From NCBI RefSeq assembly GCF_036492635.1, contig NZ_AP025305.1, positions 434,001 through 498,000 on the forward strand: DNA of 64,000 nucleotides, read 5' to 3'. Numbering within the stretch: position 1 is the first letter of the stretch; every line of letters starts with the position of its first letter. A program made the position numbers and the translations under genes. The DNA is from Aureibacter tunicatorum. Its GTDB lineage: Bacteria; Bacteroidota; Bacteroidia; Cytophagales; Cyclobacteriaceae. This document shows, piece by piece, positions 16,751 to 25,221 of the stretch. The notes beneath the pieces are model-generated. The model did no database searches, had not been told where the DNA came from, and worked only from the letters and a program-made list of their open reading frames with translations.

Positions 16751-17677
16751 TTAATCATTCATAATACTTCCGTTCTGTTGATTGTTCATTTGCTCAGCAG
16801 ATTTGATTTCTTCTTTGAGTATGGATTGAACTTTTGAAACCATATTCTCAGAGGACGAATTTTTATCAAATGCGGATTCTTTATTGGAAATTTTATCTGA
16901 AAGATAATTGGTGATTTTAGCTCTTATTTCTTGAGCGGACAAGTTATGAAATATTTTTCCATTTCTAACTATGGACATTTGTCCAGTTTCTTCCGATACG
17001 ACAAGGACTAAAGTATTTGTAATTTCAGTCATGCCAATAGCCGCGCGGTGTCTTAGTCCCATGTGAGCAGGAATATCCTCTTGTTCGCTGACAGGAAGAA
17101 CGCATCTTGCGGCGATTACTTTGCCTTTATTGATGATCACCGCGCCATCATGCATGGGGCTGTTCTTGAAGAAAATTGATGTTAGAAGCCTCTTGGATAA
17201 GGTTCCGTCAATCATATCCCCAGTTTCCGCAAAATTATCCAAGGAAGAATCCTTTGAAATGACAATCAAGGCACCGGTTTTGTTGCCGCTCATGGCTTTT
17301 GCCGCTTCCACGATGGGTGTTACATCAATGTCTTGTTCATGAGAAGACTTTCTCCACCCAAACAGTCCTTCTCTTTCGAAAATCGTTTGTCTACCGAAGA
17401 AAAGCAGAAACTTTCTGATTTCTTGTTGAAAAAGGATAATCAATGCGATGAATCCCACTCCCATGAATTGGCCAAGTATGGCGCTTACGAGTTCCATGTC
17501 AGCTGCTGTTACGACAAGGTAAGTAAGGTATAGAGATAGAAACCCTATGAATACTTTGATCGCAACACTGCCCCGCATGAACTTGTAAAACTGATAGAGT
17601 AAAAAGCTCACTAATGCGATGTCGATGAAGTCGACAAAGCGAATATCCAGAAATCCTATTTTAAATAGTATTGGCAA
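16751..17677 (-). CDS. cdaA: diadenylate cyclase CdaA
   Basis: A 308-residue membrane-anchored enzyme that makes cyclic di-AMP from two ATP. Three N-terminal transmembrane helices (residues about 10-80) precede a linker with FQQEIRKFL and the DisA_N catalytic domain. The DGA motif is in NSPMHDGAVIINKG and the RHR motif in GLRHRAAIGMTE, both intact. A hydrophilic C-terminal tail of about 50 residues follows. The gene heads the cdaA-DUF721-methyltransferase unit. c-di-AMP controls potassium and cell-wall homeostasis in many bacteria; no target is visible in this window. Very confident. Confidence 0.95.
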   Translation of the reverse strand: MPILFKIGFLDIRFVDFIDIALVSFLLYQFYKFMRGSVAIKVFIGFLSLYLTYLVVTAADMELVSAILGQFMGVGFIALIILFQQEIRKFLLFFGRQTIFEREGLFGWRKSSHEQDIDVTPIVEAAKAMSGNKTGALIVISKDSSLDNFAETGDMIDGTLSKRLLTSIFFKNSPMHDGAVIINKGKVIAARCVLPVSEQEDIPAHMGLRHRAAIGMTEITNTLVLVVSEETGQMSIVRNGKIFHNLSAQEIRAKITNYLSDKISNKESAFDKNSSSENMVSKVQSILKEEIKSAEQMNNQQNGSIMND

Positions 17678-17838
17678 AATGTTGTTGTGCTTTAAAAAGT
17701 TTGACGAATTTATCCATTTATAAAACGTTTGACAACGGCATTATGATTTTAATTACTTAAGAAAAATACAGATTTTCTTGGCATTTAAATTTCTTGTTGA
17801 CAAAGCTAATGCAATTCTGTTTAATTTAAAGTATTATT

Positions 17839-18702
17839 TTAATGTTCGTTTGGATAAATTTTTTTATGCAATTTGATGGTTTCCATGGCTTCTTTCACAT
17901 CATGTACTCTTAGTATATGAGCTCCTTTGTTTAAGCTTATAGTATTCAATACTGTTGTGCCATTTAGCGCCTCTGCTGGCTTGATATGAAGTGTCTTATA
18001 AATCATCGATTTTCTTGATACGCCGATGAGCAATGGAAGCTCAAGTATCTTAAATTCATCCAGTCTACGCAACAGCTCGAAGTTTTGATCAATATGTTTG
18101 GCAAATCCGAATCCAGGATCCAATATTATATCATTCACTCCTAATGACTTGAGTTTGTTGATGCGTTTGGTGAAAAAATCCATGATATCATAGACCAAGT
18201 CTTCATATTGATTCAGCTGTACCATGGTTTGCGGAGTTCCTTTCATATGCATCATTATGTAAGGCACTCTTAATTGGGCAACAGTGTCGAACATTTTGTC
18301 ATCGATAGTTCCGCCACTGATATCGTTGATAATATGAGCGCCAGCTTCCACAGCCGCTTGAACCACTTCGGATCTGAATGTGTCGATGGAAATAATTGCA
18401 TTGGGATAATGGCTTGCTATCGCTTCGATAGGCCCAGTGACTCTGTCGATTTCTTCTTGTATGGTAATGTCATCCGCTCCGGGTCTTGAGGAATAGCCTC
18501 CTATATCAAGTATGGAAGCTCCGTCAATGAGCATCTGCCTGGCCTTGGCGAGAATTTCATCATGATTCGAAATACGGCTGCCTTCGTAAAATGAATCGGG
18601 AGTGATATTTAGTATTCCCATGACGATAGGCTGGCTAAGGTCAAGGATTTTTCCGTTGGCGTTAAGTGTTATTTTTGTCGAAAATACAGTATCTTTCGTC
18701 AC
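17839..18702 (-). CDS. folP: dihydropteroate synthase
   Basis: A 287-residue TIM-barrel enzyme that joins p-aminobenzoate to 6-hydroxymethyl-dihydropterin diphosphate in folate synthesis. Visible motifs are IMGILNITPDSFYEGSR (about 28-44), ASILDIGGYSSRPGA, IISIDTFRSEV, INDISGG, LDPGFGFAK and LLIGVSRKS, all in the canonical order. Length is normal. It lies 161 bases upstream of cdaA on the same strand, a frequent Bacteroidota neighbourhood. Very confident. Confidence 0.96.
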   Translation of the reverse strand: MTKDTVFSTKITLNANGKILDLSQPIVMGILNITPDSFYEGSRISNHDEILAKARQMLIDGASILDIGGYSSRPGADDITIQEEIDRVTGPIEAIASHYPNAIISIDTFRSEVVQAAVEAGAHIINDISGGTIDDKMFDTVAQLRVPYIMMHMKGTPQTMVQLNQYEDLVYDIMDFFTKRINKLKSLGVNDIILDPGFGFAKHIDQNFELLRRLDEFKILELPLLIGVSRKSMIYKTLHIKPAEALNGTTVLNTISLNKGAHILRVHDVKEAMETIKLHKKIYPNEH

Positions 18703-19152
18703 TGAAGTATGGTTTTATACTAATATTAATTGATGAAATTTAGCTGCTCAAAGCAATAAACGAATATAATCAAGTTATCGAGGCTAGTAAAGATGTTTTT
18801 ATAAAGAAAGCAAAATAATAATGGATCTGTTGTAGAAACCATTGGATGCTCTTCTTAATATTTAATTACTGCCCAAACTAAAAGCATTCCTTTGATGTAA
18901 TAAGGACACTTGATCATATGTAAAAGTGAATCTGATATTGAGAAAAGCTTAAATATCATTTAAGATAAAAATTCAGCGCAAAGGAGAAAAATTGTAAGGC
19001 TTTTTAAGAATTATTATTCCAAGACTTTGTTAAGAGTGAAACAAATTAAAGATAAATTAGGTAAAATTAATATTTTAGAGGAGTGAGAGCTAATTGTCAA
19101 GATATGATAAATTGCGCAGTGTTTTGTTTATTAAAATTAAATGGTATAGCCT
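18703..19152. other. 450-base intergenic region between divergent folP and the DoxX gene
   Basis: AT-rich and without a convincing open frame. It must hold the promoters of folP (minus) and the DoxX gene (plus), but I could not find a clean TAnnTTTG element, a strong dyad or a hairpin. Confidence 0.5.
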
Positions 19153-20256
19153 ATGCAGATGCTAAATAGAATCGTAAGGATTCTAACAGGATCCGTCTTT
19201 ATTTTTTCGGGCTTGGTGAAGCTGAATGACCCGCAGGGAACAGCAATCAAGATGAAGGAGTATTTTGAAATCTTTGCTTCTGATTTCAGTTCAATTTTTC
19301 ACGTATTAATACCTTATGTATTGCCTTTGGCCGTTTTTGTATGCGTGCTTGAAGTTATGTTGGGTTGGGCTTTGATTTTCAAATACAGGATGAAGTTGAC
19401 ACTTACAGTGTTGATGGCTTTGATTGTCTATTTCGGTTTCTTGACATTTTACTCAGCCTATTTTAACAAAGTGACGGATTGCGGTTGTTTTGGAGACGCT
19501 ATACCATTGAATCCTTGGGAGTCTTTTTGGAAAGATGTTGTTCTTGGTATTATGGGCTTGTTTATGATTTTTAATTATAAAAAAGCTGATCGCGATGAAA
19601 GCGCGAATTGGGATAAATTCATGTTGGCATTGATGATTATCAATGTGTTTATAGCTTACTATGCTATCGAGCATTTGCCTTATGTTGATTTCAGAGCATA
19701 TAAAGTAGGCGCGAATATCAGCGAATCCATGAAGCCTTCTGCTCCATTCATTTATGAGTACACCATGGAGAAAGATGGAAAAATTTATAAATTCAAGGAT
19801 TATCCTTCGGACACATCTTATCATTTCCAGAAGATGGAGCTGTTGAATCCTGAAGCGGAACCTAAAATCACCGACTATAGCGTTTGGAATGATGATGGTG
19901 ATTATACTGAAGAGTCTTTGCAAGGAGTGAAGCTTTTTATAGTGATGAACGATATAAGGAAGTCTCATTTGGAGTATATGGGGGAGATCTCGAACTTGAT
20001 TGGCGCGGTGAAGGCAGATGCTACTTCGTGGATTTTGACAGCTTCGCCAGAGCAAGAAGTGGAGAATGTAAGGCATGAGTATCAGTTAGCAATACCGTAT
20101 TATTTCGCTGATGATACCGTATTGAAAGCTATGATAAGATCTAATCCAGGATTGATATTGATAAGCAATGGGACGATCCTTGGAAAGTGGCATTACAACG
20201 ATATCCCAACGGCCGAAGAGGTAGAGAAACTGATAAGAAAGAATTCTCAGAAATAG
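19153..20256 (+). CDS. DoxX/MauE-type membrane protein of the BT_3928 family
   Basis: A 367-residue protein. Residues 1-180 form the DoxX domain with four or more transmembrane helices (LTGSVFIFSGLVKLNDPQG, VLIPYVLPLAVFVCVLEVML) and the motif DCGCFGDAIPLNPWESFWKD, as in MauE/DoxX proteins. Residues about 220-360 are soluble and have the look of a thioredoxin-like periplasmic domain without a CxxC. This is the BT_3928 architecture found across Bacteroidota. It is flanked by a strong terminator (20286-20316), then aroK. The function in redox or disulfide chemistry is inferred from the family. Confidence 0.85.
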   Translation: MQMLNRIVRILTGSVFIFSGLVKLNDPQGTAIKMKEYFEIFASDFSSIFHVLIPYVLPLAVFVCVLEVMLGWALIFKYRMKLTLTVLMALIVYFGFLTFYSAYFNKVTDCGCFGDAIPLNPWESFWKDVVLGIMGLFMIFNYKKADRDESANWDKFMLALMIINVFIAYYAIEHLPYVDFRAYKVGANISESMKPSAPFIYEYTMEKDGKIYKFKDYPSDTSYHFQKMELLNPEAEPKITDYSVWNDDGDYTEESLQGVKLFIVMNDIRKSHLEYMGEISNLIGAVKADATSWILTASPEQEVENVRHEYQLAIPYYFADDTVLKAMIRSNPGLILISNGTILGKWHYNDIPTAEEVEKLIRKNSQK

Positions 20257-20285
20257 AATTTATTAATTAAAATGAATATCATTAG

Positions 20286-20316
20286 GCATGAAGCACATGA
20301 TGCTTCATGCTTTTTT
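20286..20316 (+). terminator. rho-independent terminator after the DoxX gene
   Basis: Perfect 10-bp stem GCATGAAGCA/TGCTTCATGC with a 5-nt loop, followed by six T. Confidence 0.92.
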
Positions 20317-20354
20317 ATGTCAAAAGATTTCAAGCATTATTCAAATAAGATATT

Positions 20355-20870
20355 ATGACTACAGATCGCATATTTTTAATGGGAATGCCTGGGTCGGGCA
20401 AGACGACTTTGGGCAAGGGCTTGGCAGCTTATCTTGATTTGCCATTTATTGATTTGGATGTTGAAATAGAGTTGGATGAAGGGAGAACTATTCCGGAGAT
20501 TTTTGAGCAATATGGAGAAGAGTATTTCAGAAAACTAGAGGCTAAGGTTTTGAGAAATCTGGTTGCCAATAAGGATAGATTTTTAATGTCATTGGGTGGA
20601 GGCACACCTTGTTATATGGAAAATCTAGAAGTTCTTAAAAAAGAAGGCAAAAGCATTTATATGGAAGTGTCGGCTCAAGAGCTTTTTAAGAGATTGCATG
20701 GAAGTGGAGCATCCAAACGACCGCTATTGAATGGCAAGAGTCAAGACCAACTTTTGAAAGAGCTTGAGGATAAGCTTAATGTTAGGAATTCTTTTTATAG
20801 ACAAGCGGATTTGGTAGCTAAAGGAGATAACCTAAGTATTTCGGAAGTATTGAAGCTGCTTAATGACTAA
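20355..20870 (+). CDS. aroK: shikimate kinase
   Basis: A 171-residue P-loop kinase that phosphorylates shikimate at the 3-hydroxyl in aromatic amino-acid synthesis. Walker A is GMPGSGKTTLGK (residues 11-22). The shikimate-binding DLD is in PFIDLDVEIE, the RK pair in EEYFRKLEAKVL, and the GGG loop in LMSLGGGTPCY. Lid residues lie in SKRPLLNGK. Length is normal. The aromatic pathway enzyme aroE lies 1.1 kb downstream, with the DUF368 gene between them. Very confident. Confidence 0.95.
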   Translation: MTTDRIFLMGMPGSGKTTLGKGLAAYLDLPFIDLDVEIELDEGRTIPEIFEQYGEEYFRKLEAKVLRNLVANKDRFLMSLGGGTPCYMENLEVLKKEGKSIYMEVSAQELFKRLHGSGASKRPLLNGKSQDQLLKELEDKLNVRNSFYRQADLVAKGDNLSISEVLKLLND

Positions 20871-21028
20871 ACGATATTTTTTGCTGCATTGACAAATTAA
20901 TGATCTCTAAATATGCAGACCTTGTTTTAACGCTAGAGTACGCTTAAGATTTAACTGCTTTTTAAAACCGAGAACTAAAAAAAGCGATATAATTCATTTA
21001 TATTTACTTTCTTAAGTTTTTTAAAGTT

Positions 21029-21967
21029 ATGAGATCATTTAAAGAATATGTGTTGATATTCTGCAAGGGAATAGGCATGGGAGCTGCGGATGTGGTTCCG
21101 GGAGTTTCAGGAGGTACAATAGCTCTGTTGACAGGTATATATGAGGAGTTGTTGGAAACTATCAAGTCTGTCAATCTAAATAGCATAAAGCTATTCTTTC
21201 AAGGGAAATTCAAGGAGTTTTGGACAGCTATAAATGGAAATTTCATTCTTGCCTTGCTGACGGGTATTGGGTTTAGCTTGGTGCTGTTGTCAAGGTTGAT
21301 TACCTACTTATTGGAAGCTTTTCCTATATATATTTGGTCTTTCTTTTTTGGACTTGTTATCATCTCTTCTTATATGGTAAGCAGAGAAGTGAAACGATGG
21401 GATATCAAGTCCGTATTGATGTTGCTGATAGGCATCGCGGTTGCTTATGGAGTAACCGTAGCGACTCCTGCTCATACACCTGATTCGAACTTGTTTATCT
21501 TTTTGTCAGGCTTAATTGCTATTTCCGCTATGATCCTTCCGGGAATTTCTGGTAGTTTTATGCTTTTGATTATGGGCAAATACAGCCAAATCATTCATGC
21601 GATCAAGGACTTTGACATCATGACAATATTGATTTTTGGCGCAGGTTGCATAGTTGGCATTACGAGTTTTTCAAGATTGATATCATGGCTATTGAAAAAA
21701 TACCATAATATGATGATGGCTTTGCTTTCAGGCTTTATGATAGGCTCTTTGAATAAACTTTGGCCTTGGAAAGAAGTGATTGAGACGCGCTTAAATTCCA
21801 AAGGCATGGAAGTGCCTTTCATTGAGAAAAGCATTAGTCCGATTAAGTTTGAGTTCTTGACAGGGAATGATGCCCTTTTAATGCCTGCTGTATTCTTTAT
21901 GTTGTTTGGAATCGGTTTTGTGTATGGTATAGAGTACTTGGCTTTGAAGCTCAAAAAGGAAAAATAG
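21029..21967 (+). CDS. DUF368 polytopic membrane protein (PopT-like undecaprenyl phosphate translocase)
   Basis: A 312-residue protein with about eight hydrophobic segments. The family signature is near the N-terminus, GIGMGAADVVPGVSGGTIALLTGIYE (key residues ADVVPGVSGGT), repeated in the second half as AISAMILPGISGSFMLLIMGKY, indicating an inverted-repeat transporter fold. DUF368 proteins have recently been linked to recycling undecaprenyl phosphate across the cytoplasmic membrane; that assignment is family knowledge, not shown here. Its start is 158 bases after aroK and it ends 50 bases before aroE, so aroE is probably in the same transcript. Confidence 0.9.
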   Translation: MRSFKEYVLIFCKGIGMGAADVVPGVSGGTIALLTGIYEELLETIKSVNLNSIKLFFQGKFKEFWTAINGNFILALLTGIGFSLVLLSRLITYLLEAFPIYIWSFFFGLVIISSYMVSREVKRWDIKSVLMLLIGIAVAYGVTVATPAHTPDSNLFIFLSGLIAISAMILPGISGSFMLLIMGKYSQIIHAIKDFDIMTILIFGAGCIVGITSFSRLISWLLKKYHNMMMALLSGFMIGSLNKLWPWKEVIETRLNSKGMEVPFIEKSISPIKFEFLTGNDALLMPAVFFMLFGIGFVYGIEYLALKLKKEK

Positions 21968-22017
21968 ACCTTAGCCAAACAATTGACTTTAATTTAACTT
22001 CGAAAAAATAACCTAAT

Positions 22018-22761
22018 ATGAGAAAGTTCGGATTGATAGGACGTAAATTGGGACACTCTTTTTCAAAAAAGTATTTTACTGAAAAATTTGAAAAAGAAGG
22101 AATTAATAATGCGGCCTATGAGCTTTATGAGTTGGAAGATATTGATGCTTTGCCAGAACTTTTGAATCGAGAAAGTGGCTTGGAAGGGTTGAATGTGACG
22201 ATTCCTTACAAAAGAGATGTCATGAAATATCTTGACGATTTGGATGAAAGAGCGGAAAGAATAGGAGCTGTCAATGTGGTTAAAATTACCGATGGAAAGC
22301 TGAAAGGTTATAACTCGGATTATTACGGATTTAGACAATCTCTTGAAGATTGGCTTGACCATCCTCCAAATGAGTTGAAAGCTATGATTTTAGGGACAGG
22401 CGGAGCTTCCAAAGCAGTCAAAGTGGCATTGGAAGATATGGAAATGCCATATCAATTTGTAAGCAGAAGCCACGGAGAGAACCAAATATCTTATCAAGAG
22501 TTGGCGGAAAACCATGATTTGTTTGGAGATACAAGATTGATAATCAATACGACGCCTTTGGGAATGTATCCTAAAGTGGAAGAGTGTCCTGAGATCCCTT
22601 ACGAATTGCTTAGCGAACATCATTATTTGTATGATTTGGTATATAATCCCTTGGAAACATTGTTTATGAAAAAGGGAATCGAAAAAGGAGCTAAAGCGAT
22701 GAATGGCTTGCCTATGCTTGAGCTTCAAGCAGAAAAATCTTGGGATATCTGGAATAGCTAA
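22018..22761 (+). CDS. aroE: shikimate dehydrogenase
   Basis: A 247-residue NADP-dependent enzyme that reduces 3-dehydroshikimate. Visible are the substrate-binding start FGLIGRKLGHSFSKKYF, the catalytic lysine in GLNVTIPYKRDVM, the NADP loop ILGTGGASKAV (about 123-133), INTTPLGMYP, and the closing MNGLPMLELQAEKSW. Length is slightly short, as usual for Bacteroidota. A terminator follows at 22787-22815. Very confident. Confidence 0.95.
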   Translation: MRKFGLIGRKLGHSFSKKYFTEKFEKEGINNAAYELYELEDIDALPELLNRESGLEGLNVTIPYKRDVMKYLDDLDERAERIGAVNVVKITDGKLKGYNSDYYGFRQSLEDWLDHPPNELKAMILGTGGASKAVKVALEDMEMPYQFVSRSHGENQISYQELAENHDLFGDTRLIINTTPLGMYPKVEECPEIPYELLSEHHYLYDLVYNPLETLFMKKGIEKGAKAMNGLPMLELQAEKSWDIWNS

Positions 22762-22786
22762 GCAAGTTTAGAAACGATATTGTATT

Positions 22787-22815
22787 AAAGCAAAGGATGG
22801 TCCTTTGCTTTTTTT
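22787..22815 (+). terminator. rho-independent terminator after aroE
   Basis: Perfect stem AAAGCAAAGGA/TCCTTTGCTTT with a 3-nt loop and a T-run. Confidence 0.9.
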
Positions 22816-22925
22816 ATGCTCCTTTCATACTAAATTATTTGCGATTTATCCATGAATTTAAACAGCAATTCTCATTTTTTTTTTGATTAAATAGAAACAT
22901 GTGAATGTTCCTAAATTTTTTGATT

Positions 22926-25040
22926 ATGAAAGTTATTAAAAGAGATGGAGCGTTGGCCGAGTTTGAACCTATCAAGATCGAGAACGCTATCAACAAATCC
23001 TTTAAAAGTGTAAGAGGGGATCACGACAATTTTTTATCTACCACAAATTATCTCACGCAGCGTATTTTTGACAATATTGAGGACAAAGAACGGGAAAAAG
23101 TTTCCGTTGCTGAAATCGAGAAGGAAGTCGAGAATAGACTAATGAAAAGCGGATATTTTGACGAAGCTAGGGCATATATAGAGTACAAGTCAAAGAGAAG
23201 GTTTCAAAGGGATACCGATAGTTTGATTATGAGGTATACCGATGAGGCGATTAATTTGGCCAATATTGAAAATGAAAATGCCAATATGCCGGAAGGAGTA
23301 TTTACCGCGAAGATGACAAGAATATCCGGCGAGGTTTCTAGGGAATATGCGAAGCAGTTTTTATTGCCTCCTGACCATTTGAAGATGCATGAAGAAGGCT
23401 GGATTTATATTCATGATTTTAATTCTTACGCTGTAGGAATGCAAAATTGCATGTTTATAGATATTGGCGATATACTGTCCAAGCCTATTCATACGACTAA
23501 TGGAACCATGAGATCTCCTAAAAGCATCAGATCTGCTTTGCAAGTGACAGCTGTGGTTTTGCAATGCCAGAGTAATGCTCAATTCGGAGGAATTGCGATC
23601 AATGCTTTTGATTTTCATATGGCAAAATTTATTCGAATGTCTTACGAAAAGTATTTGAATAAAGCGGAGTCTTATGGAGTGCCAAATAAAGAAAAGTATG
23701 CTTGGAATGAAACCATCGAGGAGACTAAGCAAGCCTGCGAAGCATTTTTGCATAATCTCAATCATCTTGAATCAAGAGCGGGAAATCAGTTGCCGTTTGT
23801 TTCGATAAATTATGGTTGCGATACTTCTAAGGAAGGACGATTGTTTATCAAGTGCTTGTTGGAATCCACTTTGGATGGAATTGGCGAAAAGAGGACAACC
23901 CCTATTTTTCCAATTCAAATATGGCAGTATCGTGAAGAGAATGGCGAAGTGTTGAATTCGGATTTGTTTGGTTTGGCTAACGAATGCTCCATAAAAAGAG
24001 TATATCCAAACTATGTCAATACGCATGCTGAAGTGTATGAAGTGACGGATGAGAAAGGCAATTTTATTCCTGACCTATTGCCTGCGACAATGGGATGCAG
24101 GACGAGACTGGGAGAGAATAAGCACGGCTCTAATGGGAAATCGGGCAGAGGCAACCTGTCTCCCGTTACGATGAATTTGCCCAAATATGCAGTTGAGACA
24201 AAAGATTGGAGCGAGTTCCGAATAATGACTCTGGAAATGGCTAAGAAGGGCATTGAAATGATGGCTAGGAGACTGGAATGGCAGAAGAAGCAATTAATGG
24301 GCTCAGCTCCGTTCATGTATAAAAATGCAGTCTGGAAACATGGAAATGAATACAATGAGCATTCGAAAATCGGAGACATATTGAATTCTGGAACTTTAGC
24401 GCTTGGATTCATTGGCTTGGCTGAGGCTATGCAGATTCTTTTCGGCAAACATCATGGAGAGGATGAAAATGTGCATCATCAGAGTATAGAGCTGATGAAG
24501 GATCTTAGCGATTTATGCAAAGCTCGAAGTGAGAAATTGGGCTTGAATATATCATTGTACGCAACGCCGGCTGAAAGCCTGTGTCATAAGTTTGCCAAAC
24601 TTTTGAGGTTGCAATATGGCGAGCAGGATGGAGTATTTAGCAGAGATTTCATTACCAATTCGTATCATATTCCGGTATGGCAAAAGATGCCATTTGACCA
24701 AAAGATAGCATTGGAAGCTCCCTTTCACAAGTATTGCAGCGGAGGCGCAATTACATATGTCGAACTGAAGTCCGACATTGTCAAGACTCCTGAAGCTTAT
24801 CGAAATTTGGTTAAAGGGGCTATGGATCAAGGTGTGTATTATTTTGCTACGAATATCCCATTGGATAAATGCTTGGATTGCGATCACGAAGGCGTATTTG
24901 AAGACTTGAAGTGCGACGAGTGCGGAAGTGATAATATCATGACTTTAAGAAGAGTTACCGGATATATTACAGGTTGCTATCATAAAGTATTCAATGAAGG
25001 CAAAAAGCAAGAAGTCGCTTGTAGAGTAAAGCACGATTGA
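22926..25040 (+). CDS. nrdD: anaerobic (class III) ribonucleoside-triphosphate reductase
   Basis: About 704 residues from the ATG at 22926 (MKVIKRDG); an in-frame ATG at 22905 would add seven hydrophobic residues and is less likely. The enzyme makes deoxynucleotides without oxygen by a glycyl radical. Residues 1-90 are the ATP cone (KVIKRDGALAEFEPIKIENAI). The catalytic barrel includes QNCMFIDIGDI, FVSINYGCDTS and ANECSIKRVYPNY. The C-terminus carries a four-cysteine zinc site (CLDCDHEGVFEDLKCDECG) and the glycyl-radical loop RRVTGYITG. No nrdG activase gene follows, although the enzyme needs one; it must be elsewhere. Flanking terminators show a single-gene unit. Confidence 0.95.
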   Translation: MKVIKRDGALAEFEPIKIENAINKSFKSVRGDHDNFLSTTNYLTQRIFDNIEDKEREKVSVAEIEKEVENRLMKSGYFDEARAYIEYKSKRRFQRDTDSLIMRYTDEAINLANIENENANMPEGVFTAKMTRISGEVSREYAKQFLLPPDHLKMHEEGWIYIHDFNSYAVGMQNCMFIDIGDILSKPIHTTNGTMRSPKSIRSALQVTAVVLQCQSNAQFGGIAINAFDFHMAKFIRMSYEKYLNKAESYGVPNKEKYAWNETIEETKQACEAFLHNLNHLESRAGNQLPFVSINYGCDTSKEGRLFIKCLLESTLDGIGEKRTTPIFPIQIWQYREENGEVLNSDLFGLANECSIKRVYPNYVNTHAEVYEVTDEKGNFIPDLLPATMGCRTRLGENKHGSNGKSGRGNLSPVTMNLPKYAVETKDWSEFRIMTLEMAKKGIEMMARRLEWQKKQLMGSAPFMYKNAVWKHGNEYNEHSKIGDILNSGTLALGFIGLAEAMQILFGKHHGEDENVHHQSIELMKDLSDLCKARSEKLGLNISLYATPAESLCHKFAKLLRLQYGEQDGVFSRDFITNSYHIPVWQKMPFDQKIALEAPFHKYCSGGAITYVELKSDIVKTPEAYRNLVKGAMDQGVYYFATNIPLDKCLDCDHEGVFEDLKCDECGSDNIMTLRRVTGYITGCYHKVFNEGKKQEVACRVKHD

Positions 25041-25064
25041 ATTTTATAAAAAACAAAGAAAGAT

Positions 25065-25098
25065 TCCCGTTAAGAAATGCTCTTAACGGGATTTTTTT
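25065..25098 (+). terminator. rho-independent terminator after nrdD
   Basis: Perfect 11-bp stem TCCCGTTAAGA/TCTTAACGGGA with a 5-nt loop and seven T. Confidence 0.95.
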
Positions 25099-25221
25099 AT
25101 CCATCGTCTTGAAGTTATAAATCTTTTATAGTATTAAAGTTCTGATTAATTTTTGTTGTAACTTATACGACTTGAGTCTCGCGCTCGTGGTATTAGTACA
25201 GAAAAGAGAACAGTTTAAGAA

